Origin: Spirodela intermedia
Taxonomy: Eukaryota > Streptophyta > Magnoliopsida > Alismatales > Araceae
DNA length: 64,000 nucleotides
Direction: 5' to 3'
Assembly (NCBI GenBank): GCA_902729315.2
Contig: LR746267.1
Coordinates: 8,124,424 to 8,188,423 of the forward strand
Positions within the stretch are counted from its first letter, which is position 1, and every line of letters starts with the position of its first letter. Positions 26,130 to 37,710 of this stretch are shown here, one piece after another. Position numbers and translations under genes: made by a program. The notes below the pieces were generated by a model. It made no database searches. It saw only the letters and a program-made list of their open reading frames with translations, and was not told the origin of the DNA.

Positions 26130-27767
26130 GGGGAGGTTCTTTCTCCCTCCTTCCTGATCAACCGTCTTTCCATCTTTGGCAACGCTCCACTGTCACGAGA
26201 AGGATTCGAGTGTGTAGAATGGTGGGCTGCATTAAAATCCCCTTGAAAGTTGGAGATATCCCCGATCAGCCATCTCTGCTCAGAGATATGGGAAGGCCTG
26301 GGCTAGGGAGGACCAGGATCAGACTGGGTCAATGGCTTCACACATGGTTCGACTACAGCAGCCACCAGGCGTCTCTCCCCCCCCCTCCCCCCTTCCCACC
26401 CCCAACCTCCCTCTTTGGCTATTGTCACTAGGCTTGTGACATGCGTCCAAAACGGTCCAATATGGTCGGTATTATCTTAAATAATAATGGGATTTTCAAG
26501 AAAATATACCATGCACTTTACCTTGAGGACCAAAATGGGATCATTGAGGGTTCAGAAGGAGCTCCAAGTTCTAGGCACACAATCTGCCTTTTATAGTTAA
26601 TTTTAGATGCCTATAACCTAAAAAAACCTTTTAAAAAAGGACATCTCCTTCCACATCTCTCAGATTTTATGTGCTTCTCGTATCTCCCTCTTCTTAGAAC
26701 ATAACCTTGTGGGTCCCACAGACTTTCCCACAGGGAAGGATCCCACGCCAACTCTCCACCGGCCAGCTATGTACACATTACTAGCTTGGTCAAAGGAGCA
26801 TGTGCATGCCAGGAATAATAGCATTTCTGGAAACAAATTGATGGTGCGACTGTCATAATATTCCTTAGGTTGACTTTCAAATTTTATCGTATGGAGTTGA
26901 CACAAACACTAGATAATATGCGTTAATTTTTAAAGGGAAATAGAAAAATTCACGACATTAACTATATATACAAAGGGGCAATGAGGGATGCACAAGCCTT
27001 ATAAAGCCTCAAAGAGGTCCAACGTAGAGTGCTTGAAGGGGGGCCAAGGATCCCATCTCCCAATCATTGTGTAATAGTGAGAGGCGGAAGAGGGCAGATA
27101 CCAAGGGAGGAGGTACGTAGGATGAGGCTTGTGAAGAACTCTTTTGTCAACCATTAGATTTAGGTGGCAATGCTGGGAAATGATGCTTGGCTGCATCTAT
27201 TGGTAGACATTAATCATCAAGGAAGCTGGTTGTATGGAAGGAGGGAGGGGCTTGAAGCGGCTAACTACCAGCTTGGACAACCTGCTGCTGCATGAGGAGT
27301 GGAGAGATGGTCAACGGACAAGACGATGTAGACTTTTCTCGGGTCAACCCTCCATGCATGAGCCCGAGAGCTCGAGCCGGATTAGGGTCATAGTACGGTC
27401 CTAGAATCTTGGAAAGCTTGAAGATGCAGGGAGCAGAAACCTTATGAAAGTAAACTGATCAGGGTCGGTCCACTAGCGCAATGGCAGGGAAAATCAGAAT
27501 AAAAGAATAAGTAAGGTAACGTCAGATATTCTCAATGGGCCTGTGATGAGGAATAAAGAGGCCAGTTGGCTAATGAACGTGGTAAAGTCACCGGTCGGTG
27601 TCGCGAAACCCTGTGAAGCCTGAGATTCCGCGCCTATTCCTTGGCAGGATTTGTATATTTTTTCTCTCCCCTTCTCAAACCGATGTCCTTGGTCTTCCTT
27701 CCTCTCTCTTGCGGGCGTTGGACGCTTCCACCTTGCTGGAGTTCCCTCGGTCGCCGCCGATATCTCA
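26127..27767. other. Intergenic between MADS gene and pfkB kinase gene
   Basis: Divergent upstream DNA of the two genes. A C-rich run lies at about 26375-26403. No convincing coding region or recognisable element; the short open frames at 26.66-27.2 kb have no domain. The last 100 bases, with a CT-rich run at 27658-27710, are probably the kinase 5' leader. Confidence 0.5.
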
Positions 27768-30700
27768 ATGCTGAGCTTGAAACCCCTCCTCTCTCACCAT
27801 CCGCAGAGCCCCTTCCTTCCGTGCCGCGTGGAAGCCGACTGCTGCCCTCTTCGGCCGGCTCAGTCGAAGCTTTCTTGGGCTGCCGCGCCGCTGCTGGGAG
27901 GCTTCTTCCCCGGCGGGGACAATCTCTTGCGGCCTCTGGCTAGAATCCGCCGCGGGGTAACTCCGTGGTCGCAGAATTGCCGGTGGGATGGGCTCGTAGA
28001 GAGTGTCGGAGAAGGCGAAAAAGGGAACGGCGGCCACTTGAAGAATACCGACGTTGTTACGCTTGGGAATCTCTGTGTGGACATCGTCCTCAACGTGCCC
28101 AGCTTGCCTCCGCCTTCCCGCGAGGGGCGACGGGAGTATTTTGACCGGCTTTCGGCCTCCCCACCTGATAAGGTTCGGCGACAAAGATCCTCGTCAGCTG
28201 GATTTTTCACGTTTATCTGATTATTCTTACCATGTACTGTAATATCCGTGTCTTTAGCAGTGGAGAGTTTTGGATAGCTTGATGTAATGAATTTGGTCAC
28301 ATTATGCTTAGTTTTTCGGCGATTTTTCGAGACCAAAATTGTCCATTCCTTCTCTGTGAGCTAAGTTACTATTATACGTGCTGAATGTTGCCATCTGTAT
28401 CTGATTTTAGTTATAACTCTGATAGGATGATTCGCCTTATTAGAAAATCATGTATTATGGCAACAATCTCGGCTTATTATCAGTAATCGCTATTGCTACT
28501 GACGTGGCTTTCAACAAGGTATACGTTGGGAGTAGTAGAGTTTCCTGTGCAAATAAGGAAACCGATTGACGCTTTTCTGTCTCTTGGCTCAATAAAAATG
28601 AAGATTTCATAGGGCCATCGTGAAGAAGGGATCCCTATCCTGACCTGATCTTTCACCCAGTCATGTGCTTTCAATTCAGAGGCACTTCCAGTTTGTCAAA
28701 AATGCTAGAAACCTATTTTTCTTCTTTTCCTTATGATTACATGATCACTTGTGACTCTTTCGAAATCTCTGGGTTAATTTTCAAATAGATTTTGTTGGTT
28801 ATTATCTGCCATTCGAAGATGTCCATGAATCGGCTTATTCAGATCATAATTGCACTTTTGTTATTTCTGATCTGATTTCATATGCTGAATCCTGTCCCCT
28901 TAGAATGATAAAGAAAAACATTGATCCAATTCTACTGGCTCTCCCGACCATGGTTAATCTTTAAAAAGGTGTTGCTCAGTAGAGAAGATAGGGGTATATT
29001 TGTACAGAAGTCTATGTTTCGAAAATTTCTCGTTGATCAGGATTTTCTACTAAAGATGTGTACAAATTTTTTTGTATGACTGGAACTAACTAGACATAAC
29101 TCTTGTATTAGTTTGCCAAGCTTCGTCAATTGATCTGTCTGAATCATTCTGTATCTTTACATTGTCATATAGAAATTTTGGGAAGCGGGTGGTAACTGTA
29201 ACTTTTCTATTGCGGCGGCAAGACTGGGCCTTCAATGCTCTGTCCTGGGTTATATAGGAGATGAAATATATGGAAGATTTCTCCTGGATGTGCTTCAGGA
29301 AGAGGGCATTGGTATGGTTGGAATGAATGAAGATTCTGAAGCTGCGAGGGAGTATAGCGCCTCGTATCAAACTCTTCTTTGCTGGGTTTTGGTGGATCCA
29401 TTTCAAAGACATGGATTTTGCAGGTATTTCTTTGTCATTTTTCTGTTCTAGAGTCTCATGTATGCCGATCGTAGCTTTAAATTTAATGAAAATACCTCCT
29501 AAAGAATTCCGCATATTTGATCATAAGCCCTTCTTCCTTCGTGATTTTTGAAGAGATGTTTTTCCATTTAAGACTCATTTCCGATAATTGGAACCTATGC
29601 CATGGATGGCATGCTTAATATATCCATCACATCTTGGATACACATTTCTCGCTGGTCCTTCATTTCAGTTAATTCTCTAGAAGAGACGGAATAGTTGATG
29701 TACTGAATAGAAATTCGTGAGTAATAAAGCTCCATTATAAACTAAGGCAGACAGGAATTTACCCAAAAGTTTTCAGGTTGTGTCCATAACCAAACCTCTT
29801 AAGTTACCGTGATCAGAAGAACATCTGAGAAAATAAAATTCGAGTAAAAACGGGTTGAAAGAGGGTATGTGTCCTTGTTGAATGGTATAAATAAAAATTC
29901 TCTCAGACAATGTTGTCATGCAACGTATGATCACTATCTTCCTCATAAGGACTTTTCCATCATATCGGTATCATGTAAATTTACTTTTTAGTGAACTCTA
30001 TTGAAAGGTTTCTCTCATTTTCCAATTGAGTGTTAATATGCCAGTCCTAAACAATATCTGTTTTGGCAGTCGTGCGGATTTTAGCATAGAGCCAGCATTC
30101 AGTTGGATGAAGGAACTCTCTAGACCAGTTCTGACGGCTATCAGGCAGTCCAAGATCCTTTTCTGCAACGGCTATGTTTTTGATGAACTTTATACCAAAT
30201 TGATTGTCTCCGCGCTTGATAGTGCAATTAGTGCTGAAACGACAGTGTTTTTTGATCCTGGACCTCGGGGAAGAAGCCTGTCTACTGGTACACCGGAAGA
30301 GAAAAGAGCACTCGAATTGTTTCTTGAATTCAGTGATGTTCTTCTTTTGACGTCAGATGAGGTTTGTGCCACTTAAGCATGGGTCTTTTGATCTCCATAA
30401 CGAATTTCGAAAAATAATAGTAACCAAAAGAAACCTTTTGCTACTTGCTGACATTTATGGAAATTTATACTAGTCAGTAGTTATAGAATATTTTTTTCAT
30501 CCTTTTTATACCTTTTGAGGGTTCTTGTCTAGCTGTGCGACTTTTACCGGCAGTCTGTCATGTGGTCTCCTACTTTTCTCTTGCGCCAGTCTTGTAATCA
30601 TCATACTTTGTGGAATGAGAGAAAAATGGGATTCGACAAAAATCAGCTGTTACCACAAGGATGAGCTGACTCCAATTTGACTGAATTACTTAAACAGATC

Positions 30701-32916
30701 CTTGAAGTTTCCCGTTGTAGCTAAAAGTGTAACAAAGTGATTGGCGCTTTGTTAAAATGGTCTTTATTTCAAAAAGCGTCCTCTTTTCATAACTCATTTA
30801 GGATTGGGGCATGTTTTGGATGGGATATAAAAAGGATGTGGTTTTTCCTCGGAAATTTCTTTATTTTTAAGAACTACGAGTACTGCTTGCATCATAAATT
30901 CTTTTCACTGTGGTCTTTCAGTCTAATCTTTGATTCTTGCTGCAATGCTGTGGGGAGCTTTGCAGAACAATAATGGTAGAGTATTCATGTATTTTCGATT
31001 GTAGGAAGAAAGCCAGTCAGAAAAAATATATCGCGTGATTATTTCATTTGGGAATTATAAGGAGGCTGACTTCTGGGGATTCGATCAGTTTTTTAAGAAT
31101 TTACATGTCTCAGTTTACTGAACTGGGCGTTATTTTGATTGTCATTATCATCATAAATATTATCTCATCAATCTGGGATTCGTTAGATGTGGTCTGAACC
31201 TAAAAAGGATTTCCGATTGGTTACCTTGCCTAATGTGAATGCTGGATAGTGGTGGAAAGCAAGATAAATTTCTGCGAAAATATTTTTTTATTCAAAATAA
31301 CCATTTCTGATCTTATGGAAGGTACCTGACTGATGTAAAGTTCAGCATTTGTTTAAGGTTTCATTTGTGTTCCAATGGCTTAGGGATGGGTCTTAGCTAA
31401 TACGACTTGGTAGTCCCATAGAGTTTGAAAGTAGTGCTGAAAAAGAGGGAGTTCTCAGGTATTTTGTTTTTCTTTGTGGCTTCTGGTAAATAAATTTCTA
31501 AAGTAAATTCGTTTAGGAACAGCCATGTTCAACATCTTCTGAGAATATTCGAATTTCAAAGTCGAATAAGGTAAATTTAGGGGCGTCAATATTCCTGGAG
31601 GATGCATCACATTGAGTACGTAAAAACATGAGGTTTTTCTCTTCCGTTTCAGGAAAGCAACTCATGGAACATGGTTATGTTTTCCAATTTGTTTAAGGCT
31701 CGAACAAGACTGGCGTATATCTGATCTTATTTATTAGTTGGATGTCAATCCTATGACGCCTTGTGAAATTATTCTTTTTATTCAAAATTTTTCAGTCCGG
31801 TTTTTTGGGCCAGCCTTTTGTACTCTCCATGGCATTCATGGAAAATTTTTGGGGATTCTAAGCAAGCTTTCTTTTAAATGAATATACTTGTTTGACCTAT
31901 CAGCCGATCTAGTGGAGTTTTCAAAACTAGGTTCCTAAATATATGGATGTTCCGAGAGAAATTTGATCTCGTGTGCTGAAATTACAAATTTAGATCTTAC
32001 TGACGTCGAAAAATTTAAACGTTGTCCCAGCAATCAAATGCTTTCCTTTGTTTACTAAGTAATCCTGTGTCAAAGTCGACCAAGCAATGGAGACACGAAT
32101 CGCTTTTTATGATCGGTTCCTTTCTGAATTTACATTGATAAAGTCAACTTTACAGTAAATGACGTACGGTGATGCAACTAACTCGAGAGATAACTATCTT
32201 TTATTGCTTTGTTGTGATGAATGTCAAATATCAGGCTGAAGCACTGACTGGACTACCAAGTCCGATTCTGGCTGGGCAAAAATTGATCAGTCAAGGAACT
32301 CGTACAAACTGGGTCATCATTAAAATAGGCTCAAAAGGATCAGTTTTAGTAACCAAGTCTTGTGTATTCTGTGCACCTGCGTTTGAGGTATGATCTAGTT
32401 AAGTTCTAGTACAATATCTTTTGTGTTTCAATTACTACTGTTTTGTGTTGCTACGTCTTTTTAATGCTTAGAAGTATCATTGGAGAGGATTATTAACCTT
32501 TTTTCTGTGTGGAATGTATTCATCAGGTCAATGTATTCGATACGGTTGGTTGTGGAGACAGCTTTACTGCAGCAATTGCTTTTGGTTATCTGCAGAATAT
32601 GCCAGAGATCGAGATGCTGGCTCTGGCAAATGCAGTGGGTGCTGCAACTGCGACTGGCTGCGGAGCTGGTCGAAATGTCGCCAACAGGGATAAAGTTTTA
32701 GAATTATTGAGGCTTTCCAATCTGAATGACGACTATCAATTTTGGAATCACTTACTAGAGACTGTTATGGACAAAGAGGTTGTTCTACTGTCTAAGTCCT
32801 CCGTAAATGGAAGCAATGCTAATATGTCCTGTGTACCTATACGATCAGTGGCCTCCAGACTTGTTCTTGAGCTTGAGAAAAAGGAATGTGCTTTCTCAAA
32901 GGATTTGGCAGAGTAG
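27768..32916 (+). CDS. pfkB-family carbohydrate kinase, intact copy
   Basis: Five exons keep frame: 27768-28172, 29173-29423, 30070-30361, 32235-32387, 32527-32916; 496 residues. ATG 27768 opens MLSLKPLLSHHPQSPFLP, a Ser/Pro/Leu-rich start that may target a plastid. The kinase core begins DVVTLGNLCVDIVLNVPSLP. Exon 2 has the sugar-site stretch WEAGGNCNFSIAAARLGLQC and VLVDPFQRHGFC. Exon 3 has VFFDPGPRGRSLSTGTPEEK and LLTSDE, and exon 4 IKIGSKGSVLVTKS. Exon 5 has DTVGCGDSFTAAIAFG, pfkB signature 2 with the catalytic Asp in GCGD. It resembles Arabidopsis pfkB proteins of the At5g43910 / At1g49350 (pseudouridine kinase) group from memory; the substrate cannot be read from the sequence. Exons 2-5 and introns recur as pseudogene copies at 38.48 and 55.90 kb. 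The gene converges on inhibitor gene A. Confidence 0.92.
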
Positions 32917-33240
32917 AGAAAAATCCGTTGTCAGTGTTTAAAGTAATGGAACATCAGCGTTGTTTGTGACATTCGGATTCTCATGATCTGTGATTTTCGC
33001 CTGCATACTCAGAAGCGGAGAGGTGATGATTCTTTTTAACAAATTCAAGGTCTTCATCTGGATTTATTTTTTGTATGAGGGAAATAATCAAGTAGGATTG
33101 TACTGGGAGGCTCTTAATACGATTGGTGGATCAAGTTTTCCTCACACGAGGCTTGCAGTTCATACATTAAATCAGCATTAGCGGCAAAGCTTGAAATTCA
33201 TATATATAAAGCAAACATTCTCCATAGTTAATGTTGTTAG
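31917..33240. repeat. pfkB 3' segment, copy 1 of a near-identical duplicate
   Basis: 31917-32826 matches 58159-59068 with no difference that I can see, through intron 3, exon 4, intron 4 and most of exon 5. 32827-33240 matches 59473-59886 with about half a dozen differences. Just upstream of 31917 the two copies diverge strongly. Confidence 0.85.
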
Positions 33241-33851
33241 TGGTGCAGATGGTGACCATCATTCATCTTAGCTTGCAGATAATCAACTACTGAAATTGCT
33301 TTACTTGGTGTCTCCATCTCCTGAAGTTTTTGATGTTCTCCATGGAATTTTTGTGCTTCGATCTTTCCCTACCCATTGAGACCAGGGTTTCAATTTTCTG
33401 AAAGATCTGTTCTTTTTCATTGCAGTCCTAAAAGTATTATCCCAAATGGCTGTATTTGGAGACAGATTACAGATCAGAGAAGTCCTGGAAATGGGCGTCG
33501 TTTACTAATTTGTATCGTACTGTTGTTCGGTGCGTCTCTGTGGAGTTCAAAAAGTTTCGAGAAAGCTAGACCAAGACTGCTTCTTCTTGTCATCTCTTGT
33601 GAACGGGAGGATAATCACTAGACCCTCCGTGATTATGTTCCTTTTCTTGCTTTGGGCTGGGCCTGGTTCAGTCAACTGTTACTTCTTCACCAAAAACAGC
33701 GTAAAAAGACGAGGGAACAAAGTGGGCCCACGAAGAAAATGAAAATAAACGTTACAAAATGAATATCTTGCTTTACTGGGACTCGATCAGGCCTCTCTTA
33801 TTAACTTCACTTCAGAGGCATATCCGTGCAGTTGTGTGGCATCTTCCCTGG

Positions 33852-34180
33852 TTATCCGATTATCGGGATTTTGATGACCTTGCCTGCCTTGTTCACCCAA
33901 ACCCAGACCCTGTTACAGTCGAAGTTGAGGATGACGGCCGCCCCCTCCGGTACGATTACTGCGTCAACTCGAGGGTTCTCGCTCTCGATTATGGTCACGG
34001 CCACGGTCCCTAGGGCTCCGACCAGCTCCGGCCACGAGCTCTTCCCTTCACGCGCCAAGTAATGCTTGAATATATTAAAATTAGCTCGAACAACAACTAG
34101 TGACGCTCAGGTCTGAGGGGGAGATGAAGGGGAAGCAAACGCTTTCTCATACCTGTGCACCCGATATCTACGTCCCCCAT
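33852..34180 (-). CDS. Potato inhibitor I family serine protease inhibitor, copy A (type 1)
   Basis: Two exons on the minus strand: 34180-34153 (MGDVDIGCT plus one base, donor CAG|GTATGAG) and 34045-33852 (acceptor GAAG|GG). The joined frame gives 73 residues. The family hallmark GKSSWPELVG follows the splice; then NPRVDAVIVPEG, the reactive-site loop AAVILN, and CNRVWVWVNKAGKVIKIPIIG at the C terminus. By alignment to eglin c and CI-2 the P1 residue is Leu, with P2 Ile instead of the usual Thr and P1' Asn instead of Asp/Glu. The two Cys could form the single disulfide known in plant members. No signal peptide is seen, so a cytosolic inhibitor is likely. Such proteins are often wound-inducible and block chymotrypsin- or subtilisin-like proteases (family knowledge). 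A TATA-like element lies about 105 bases upstream, and a G-homopolymer lies between it and the ATG. Confidence 0.9.
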
Positions 34181-34235
34181 TGTCGTCTGCTTTTCGTAAG
34201 CAGCACCAGGGGAGGTGAGGGAAGGTGTGTGTGTG

Positions 34236-34258
34236 TTGGGGGGGGGGGGGGGGGGGGT
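34236..34258. repeat. Poly(G) tract in the 5' flank of inhibitor A
   Basis: About 20 G in a row (C on the gene strand), 60-80 bases upstream of the ATG and below the TATA-like element, so in the 5' leader. Shorter G-rich runs occur at the same place in the remnant at 35.27 kb and in copy C at 40.12 kb; copies E and H lack them. Confidence 0.9.
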
Positions 34259-34284
34259 GGTGTGTACATTACATTCTTGCAGTA

Positions 34285-34295
34285 TGTATTATAAA
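34285..34295 (-). promoter_or_regulatory. TATA-like element of inhibitor A, conserved in type-1 copies
   Basis: Minus strand reads TTTATAATACA about 105-115 bases before the ATG. The equivalent TTTATAATAAATAC-type element is present at about 35308-35320 (remnant), 47047-47060 (E) and 61053-61068 (H), and slightly altered at 40153-40166 (C). Confidence 0.6.
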
Positions 34296-34789
34296 TCTGT
34301 GGAGAGTTGAAACAAATTGATCAGAGGTGAGGCCCCTCCCGGGTCATGTGGCCGCGGATTTTAAGTCAGAAAAGGTTGGAACTTCATTGCGATGGTGAAA
34401 GAGGAAGGAAGTGGTCAAACAATAAGGAGATAGACGACTGACGTCGATGTTGAAGTTAATCAGGTCGCCGCCTCGCAAGAATTGTCTAAGTGCGAATTCC
34501 CGCAAGATTCCACACGGCGATCAGGCTATCCTATCCAAGATCTTGACGCCGACGGTGCAACTTTTTCTTCGACGTAGTTATTTCCGGAGGTCCTTATCAG
34601 GGGGTACGAGCCAATCGCGAGGGGGTTTACTTAGAATTAAGGTGAACATCCATTAAATAGAGATTTTACCATATGTGGCGGATGATGATGCCTGATCGGT
34701 GGGTTCTAAGAGCACATAGATAAAGGAAATTTATAGTTCAGATAATGTCATTATTAGAAATTCTCAATTTGTTCTTCTCAGTAGATTAG

Positions 34790-35325
34790 CAGTTGAGACA
34801 CGCCACACAAAACGATAAGCACTCATAGAGAGAGCTATTTCAGGAAAGACATGACATATCTGATGACCCGTGAAGTTGACGTGGTTGAGCTCAGACTCAT
34901 AACGTTGTGTTCGAAAAAAAATGAATAGAAGCACTACAACCTTCTAAGGGAAAATAATGAAGCGGACTCCAGGTAATAGTTACGTTGAATCAAAGAGCAA
35001 TACGTTCGTTACGTTGGCAGTTCTCCATTTTTCGTTTCGTCTCTGCAAGAGCAGGTATTTCTATAGTGGTGGTGATAGCTCACGAATCAGAGAATTCGCA
35101 TCCGCTGAAACCCTGAATATATTAAAATTAGCTCGAGGAACAACTAGCGATGGTGAGGTGTGAGAGAGAGATGAAGGGAAAGAAAACGTTTCCTCGTAAA
35201 TTTGTATCCAACACTACGTCCTCAACTATCCCCTGCCTTTCGCATGCAGCATCAGGGCAGGTGATATATGAGGGGGGAGGGGGGGGGGGACGTGAGAGTT
35301 TTTGCAGTATTTATTATAAATCCGG
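34790..35325 (-). pseudogene. Chimeric inhibitor remnant: type-2 exon 1 and intron joined to type-1 intron and promoter, no core exon
   Basis: 34790-35105 matches the intron, exon 1 and leader of type-2 genes D (43.44-43.74 kb) and F. Its exon-1 equivalent reads MENCQ on the minus strand, followed by C instead of G before the donor GT. At about 35106 it switches to the type-1 intron end (TTTTAATATATTCA on the minus strand), a mutated type-1 exon 1 without its ATG (about 35190-35225) and the type-1 TATA region (35308-35320). Neither part retains the core exon with GKSSWPELVG. This looks like the scar of unequal recombination between type-1 and type-2 units. Confidence 0.75.
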
Positions 35326-36409
35326 GGAGAGTTGAAATGAATTGATCCGTGGAGGCACCTCCCGGGTCATGTTGCCGCGGAATTTTAAGTGACAAAAGAT
35401 GGGAACTTCATTTAGCTGGTCAAAGAATAAGGAGATGGTCAAAGAATTAAGGAGGTAGATGGTCGAGATTAATGTTGATATTAATCAGGTCCACGCCGCA
35501 AGAGTTGACTAAGTACGAATTCCCGGAAAATTCCACACGGCGATCTATCCGGCCAGGCTGTCCTATCCCGGATGTTGACGACGAGGGTGCAACTTTTCTT
35601 CGACTAAGTTATTTCCGGGGGGCCTTATCAGGGATACGAGCCAATCGCGACGGGGTTCACGTAGAATTAAGGTGCATATCCATTAAATAGAGATTTTACT
35701 CATTTGTTCTTCTCGATGATGATGTGTTAGGATAAACGTTGGTTCTTCACCCGCGTGCATATTTACACGAAATACACCCAATGACCACTAAGAAATGTCC
35801 ACCCATGTGGAATATAGTAGAGGACAAAGCAGCCCGCCACAGCAGATCAGAATTATGTGAAAGGCCCAAATTTGAAGAAAAATTACGGAGAAGGAGGAAT
35901 ATCTATCGCATGGAGACTTTTAAGTTTTTTTATACCTAAACTCCACTTCTTACTACAAGTACGTTACAGTCCTCATGACTGTTTATTAGCTTAGCCTGCA
36001 TATATCTCTCTGTAATGCCTTTGTCTTCAGATATCAACAAGAAGATACTACAAGTCAATTTGAAGTAGAAATCTCTATTATTCTCAATGAAGTATTAATT
36101 TTACATACTTGATTTACAGAATAATGTTCCCTTTCATGGAGAAGATTGGTAACCTGGGGTTAGGAGGCTTCTATCTGGTATTCTAATATAAACAACTTTC
36201 GTAAGGTTCATGTCGAAAAAGAGACATCTTTTTACCCAGTGCATGATTAACGATCATAATGCTTATTTATTTTTAATTTTATTGAGTTCTATGGAATACT
36301 GATGTGCAGAGACGGAGAATTTTTTTTGGGCATTATTAGCCCAGGAAGTCAAATGGACTCACTCCTTTAGTCAACAACAATGGTTTCTATCCTGCTACCG
36401 TCTGTCCGT

Positions 36410-36625
36410 TAGGAGAAGAGTTCACTGCGCTAGCCGATCTATGTCGTTCTTGCGACGATATCGTAATCGTCAACTCACAATCGCACCCTATCGCCGCGGT
36501 AAGTCCTCGAAGGTTGAGGCCAACCTTTCTGCAATGGCGTCAACGAGAGGGCTCTTACTCTCGACGAGAGAGTTCCCCGGTTCTGTGACGAGTTCAGGCC
36601 ATGAGCTCTTCCCTTAACACGTAAC
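36410..36625 (-). pseudogene. Type-3 potato inhibitor I fossil in U1
   Basis: Minus strand keeps GKSSWPELV and a NP-like SPLVDAI stretch, then shifts frame. In the shifted frame it reads Y-R-G-D-R-V-R-L, stop, VDDYDIV-RTT, stop, IG, stop, which is the family C-terminal strand with internal stops. No exon 1 was found upstream. The same lesion pattern recurs at 41.4 and 62.2 kb, so decay began before block duplication. Confidence 0.75.
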
Positions 36626-37710
36626 ATACCCACACTCTTTCCACAAGCTCTACCAAAAGACTGTGCAGCTTAATCCTCGAGCATATTCATGAGGATGACG
36701 TAGACTTTCGACAATTAGCATGCTTTAAACAGTTTCACTGTTCGAAAACGATTATTCCTTACATGAGAATGTTGAGATATGGTTGATAACGGGGACTGCA
36801 ATATCAACGGATGAAGTAAGGTCCTAGGGATGATGTCGTCTCCTTTGAGAGGTCCATGGTAGCCAGATCAGATAACGAGGGACACTAATCTTGTGCTTGC
36901 AAGGGGGGATTTTCACTTGAATATTAGTTAGAATGGTACGAAGTTTAAATCATATTTAGTCTTGAAATTAATTATATACATAAGTAATTTTTGGGCGCCA
37001 ACTTTATTGAATTTGCCAAAAGGTACAAAGAGAAATAAATTGATAAGAAAATATTATGCCGCTTTGTAGACTTGGCCTACGTACCAAGCTAGGTCTGATC
37101 TGCTCCAGATAGGAAAACGGTGTGTCGATCGGTAAAAGGTTGCAACCCTTGAATACGCCATTGATGCACGCCCTTGAAAACAAAAGTAACGAGCGGTTTT
37201 CCAAACCAAAAAGGATTTTTATCCTCTTTAGTTTCTAATTTCCAAAGTTCTTGTTCTCGATACCGATTAAGATAAGAGTCTTCGCAAAAATGTACCGTCC
37301 TTATATCGTGTCTCTTGAGAAAAGAATTTATCCTTTGTTATTTTTTCTTTTCAATGCACTAGGATTTTGTTTGTTTCAGTTATTTTGTTTAGATATTTGT
37401 TTTTCTTTGGAACCGAAAGAAAAGTTTCTTCAGTGGATCCCTCTTCGTCCTATTTAGTTTCTTTGTCGCATTCTTCCTCGGCTTCCTCGCTTTCCATCTG
37501 TTTCTGAGGTTTCCTTCATTTTTCTCGTAATAATAGGCAAGGGCACTCCGCCTAAATAGTTTTCACATGTACTTCATGAAATGATTTATTAGATAATCGA
37601 AAACATAGTAACTTGAGTTTAATTCGTAACTCCCAATTGTTACGTCAAGAAGCTACTGAACAGCTTGAACATGCCTGGCCGTGCTTACGCGAAGTGGACA
37701 TAGAAGCCAT

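Larger units (their letters stand above)
33371..37710. repeat. Segmental duplication block, copy U1
   Basis: Colinear with 39215-42590 (U2) and 60070-64000 (U4), with indels. Landmarks in order: TCCTAAAAG near 33428, inhibitor A, the conserved promoter stretch CTCCCGGGTCATGTGGCCGC (about 34336), a remnant region unique to U1 (34.79-35.72 kb), a nearly invariant stretch at 35.75-35.95 kb, a type-3 inhibitor fossil (36.4 kb), then the AT-rich tail. The block ends near 37.7 kb, where a second pfkB fragment begins. Confidence 0.8.

Noticed and set aside
25750-26431. Plus-strand frames of 135 and 191 codons over the MADS gene
   Set aside because: Antisense shadows of the MADS coding exon and of the GA repeat.
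27765-28336. Minus-strand frames of 139 and 158 codons
   Set aside because: Antisense to GC-rich exon 1 of the pfkB gene.
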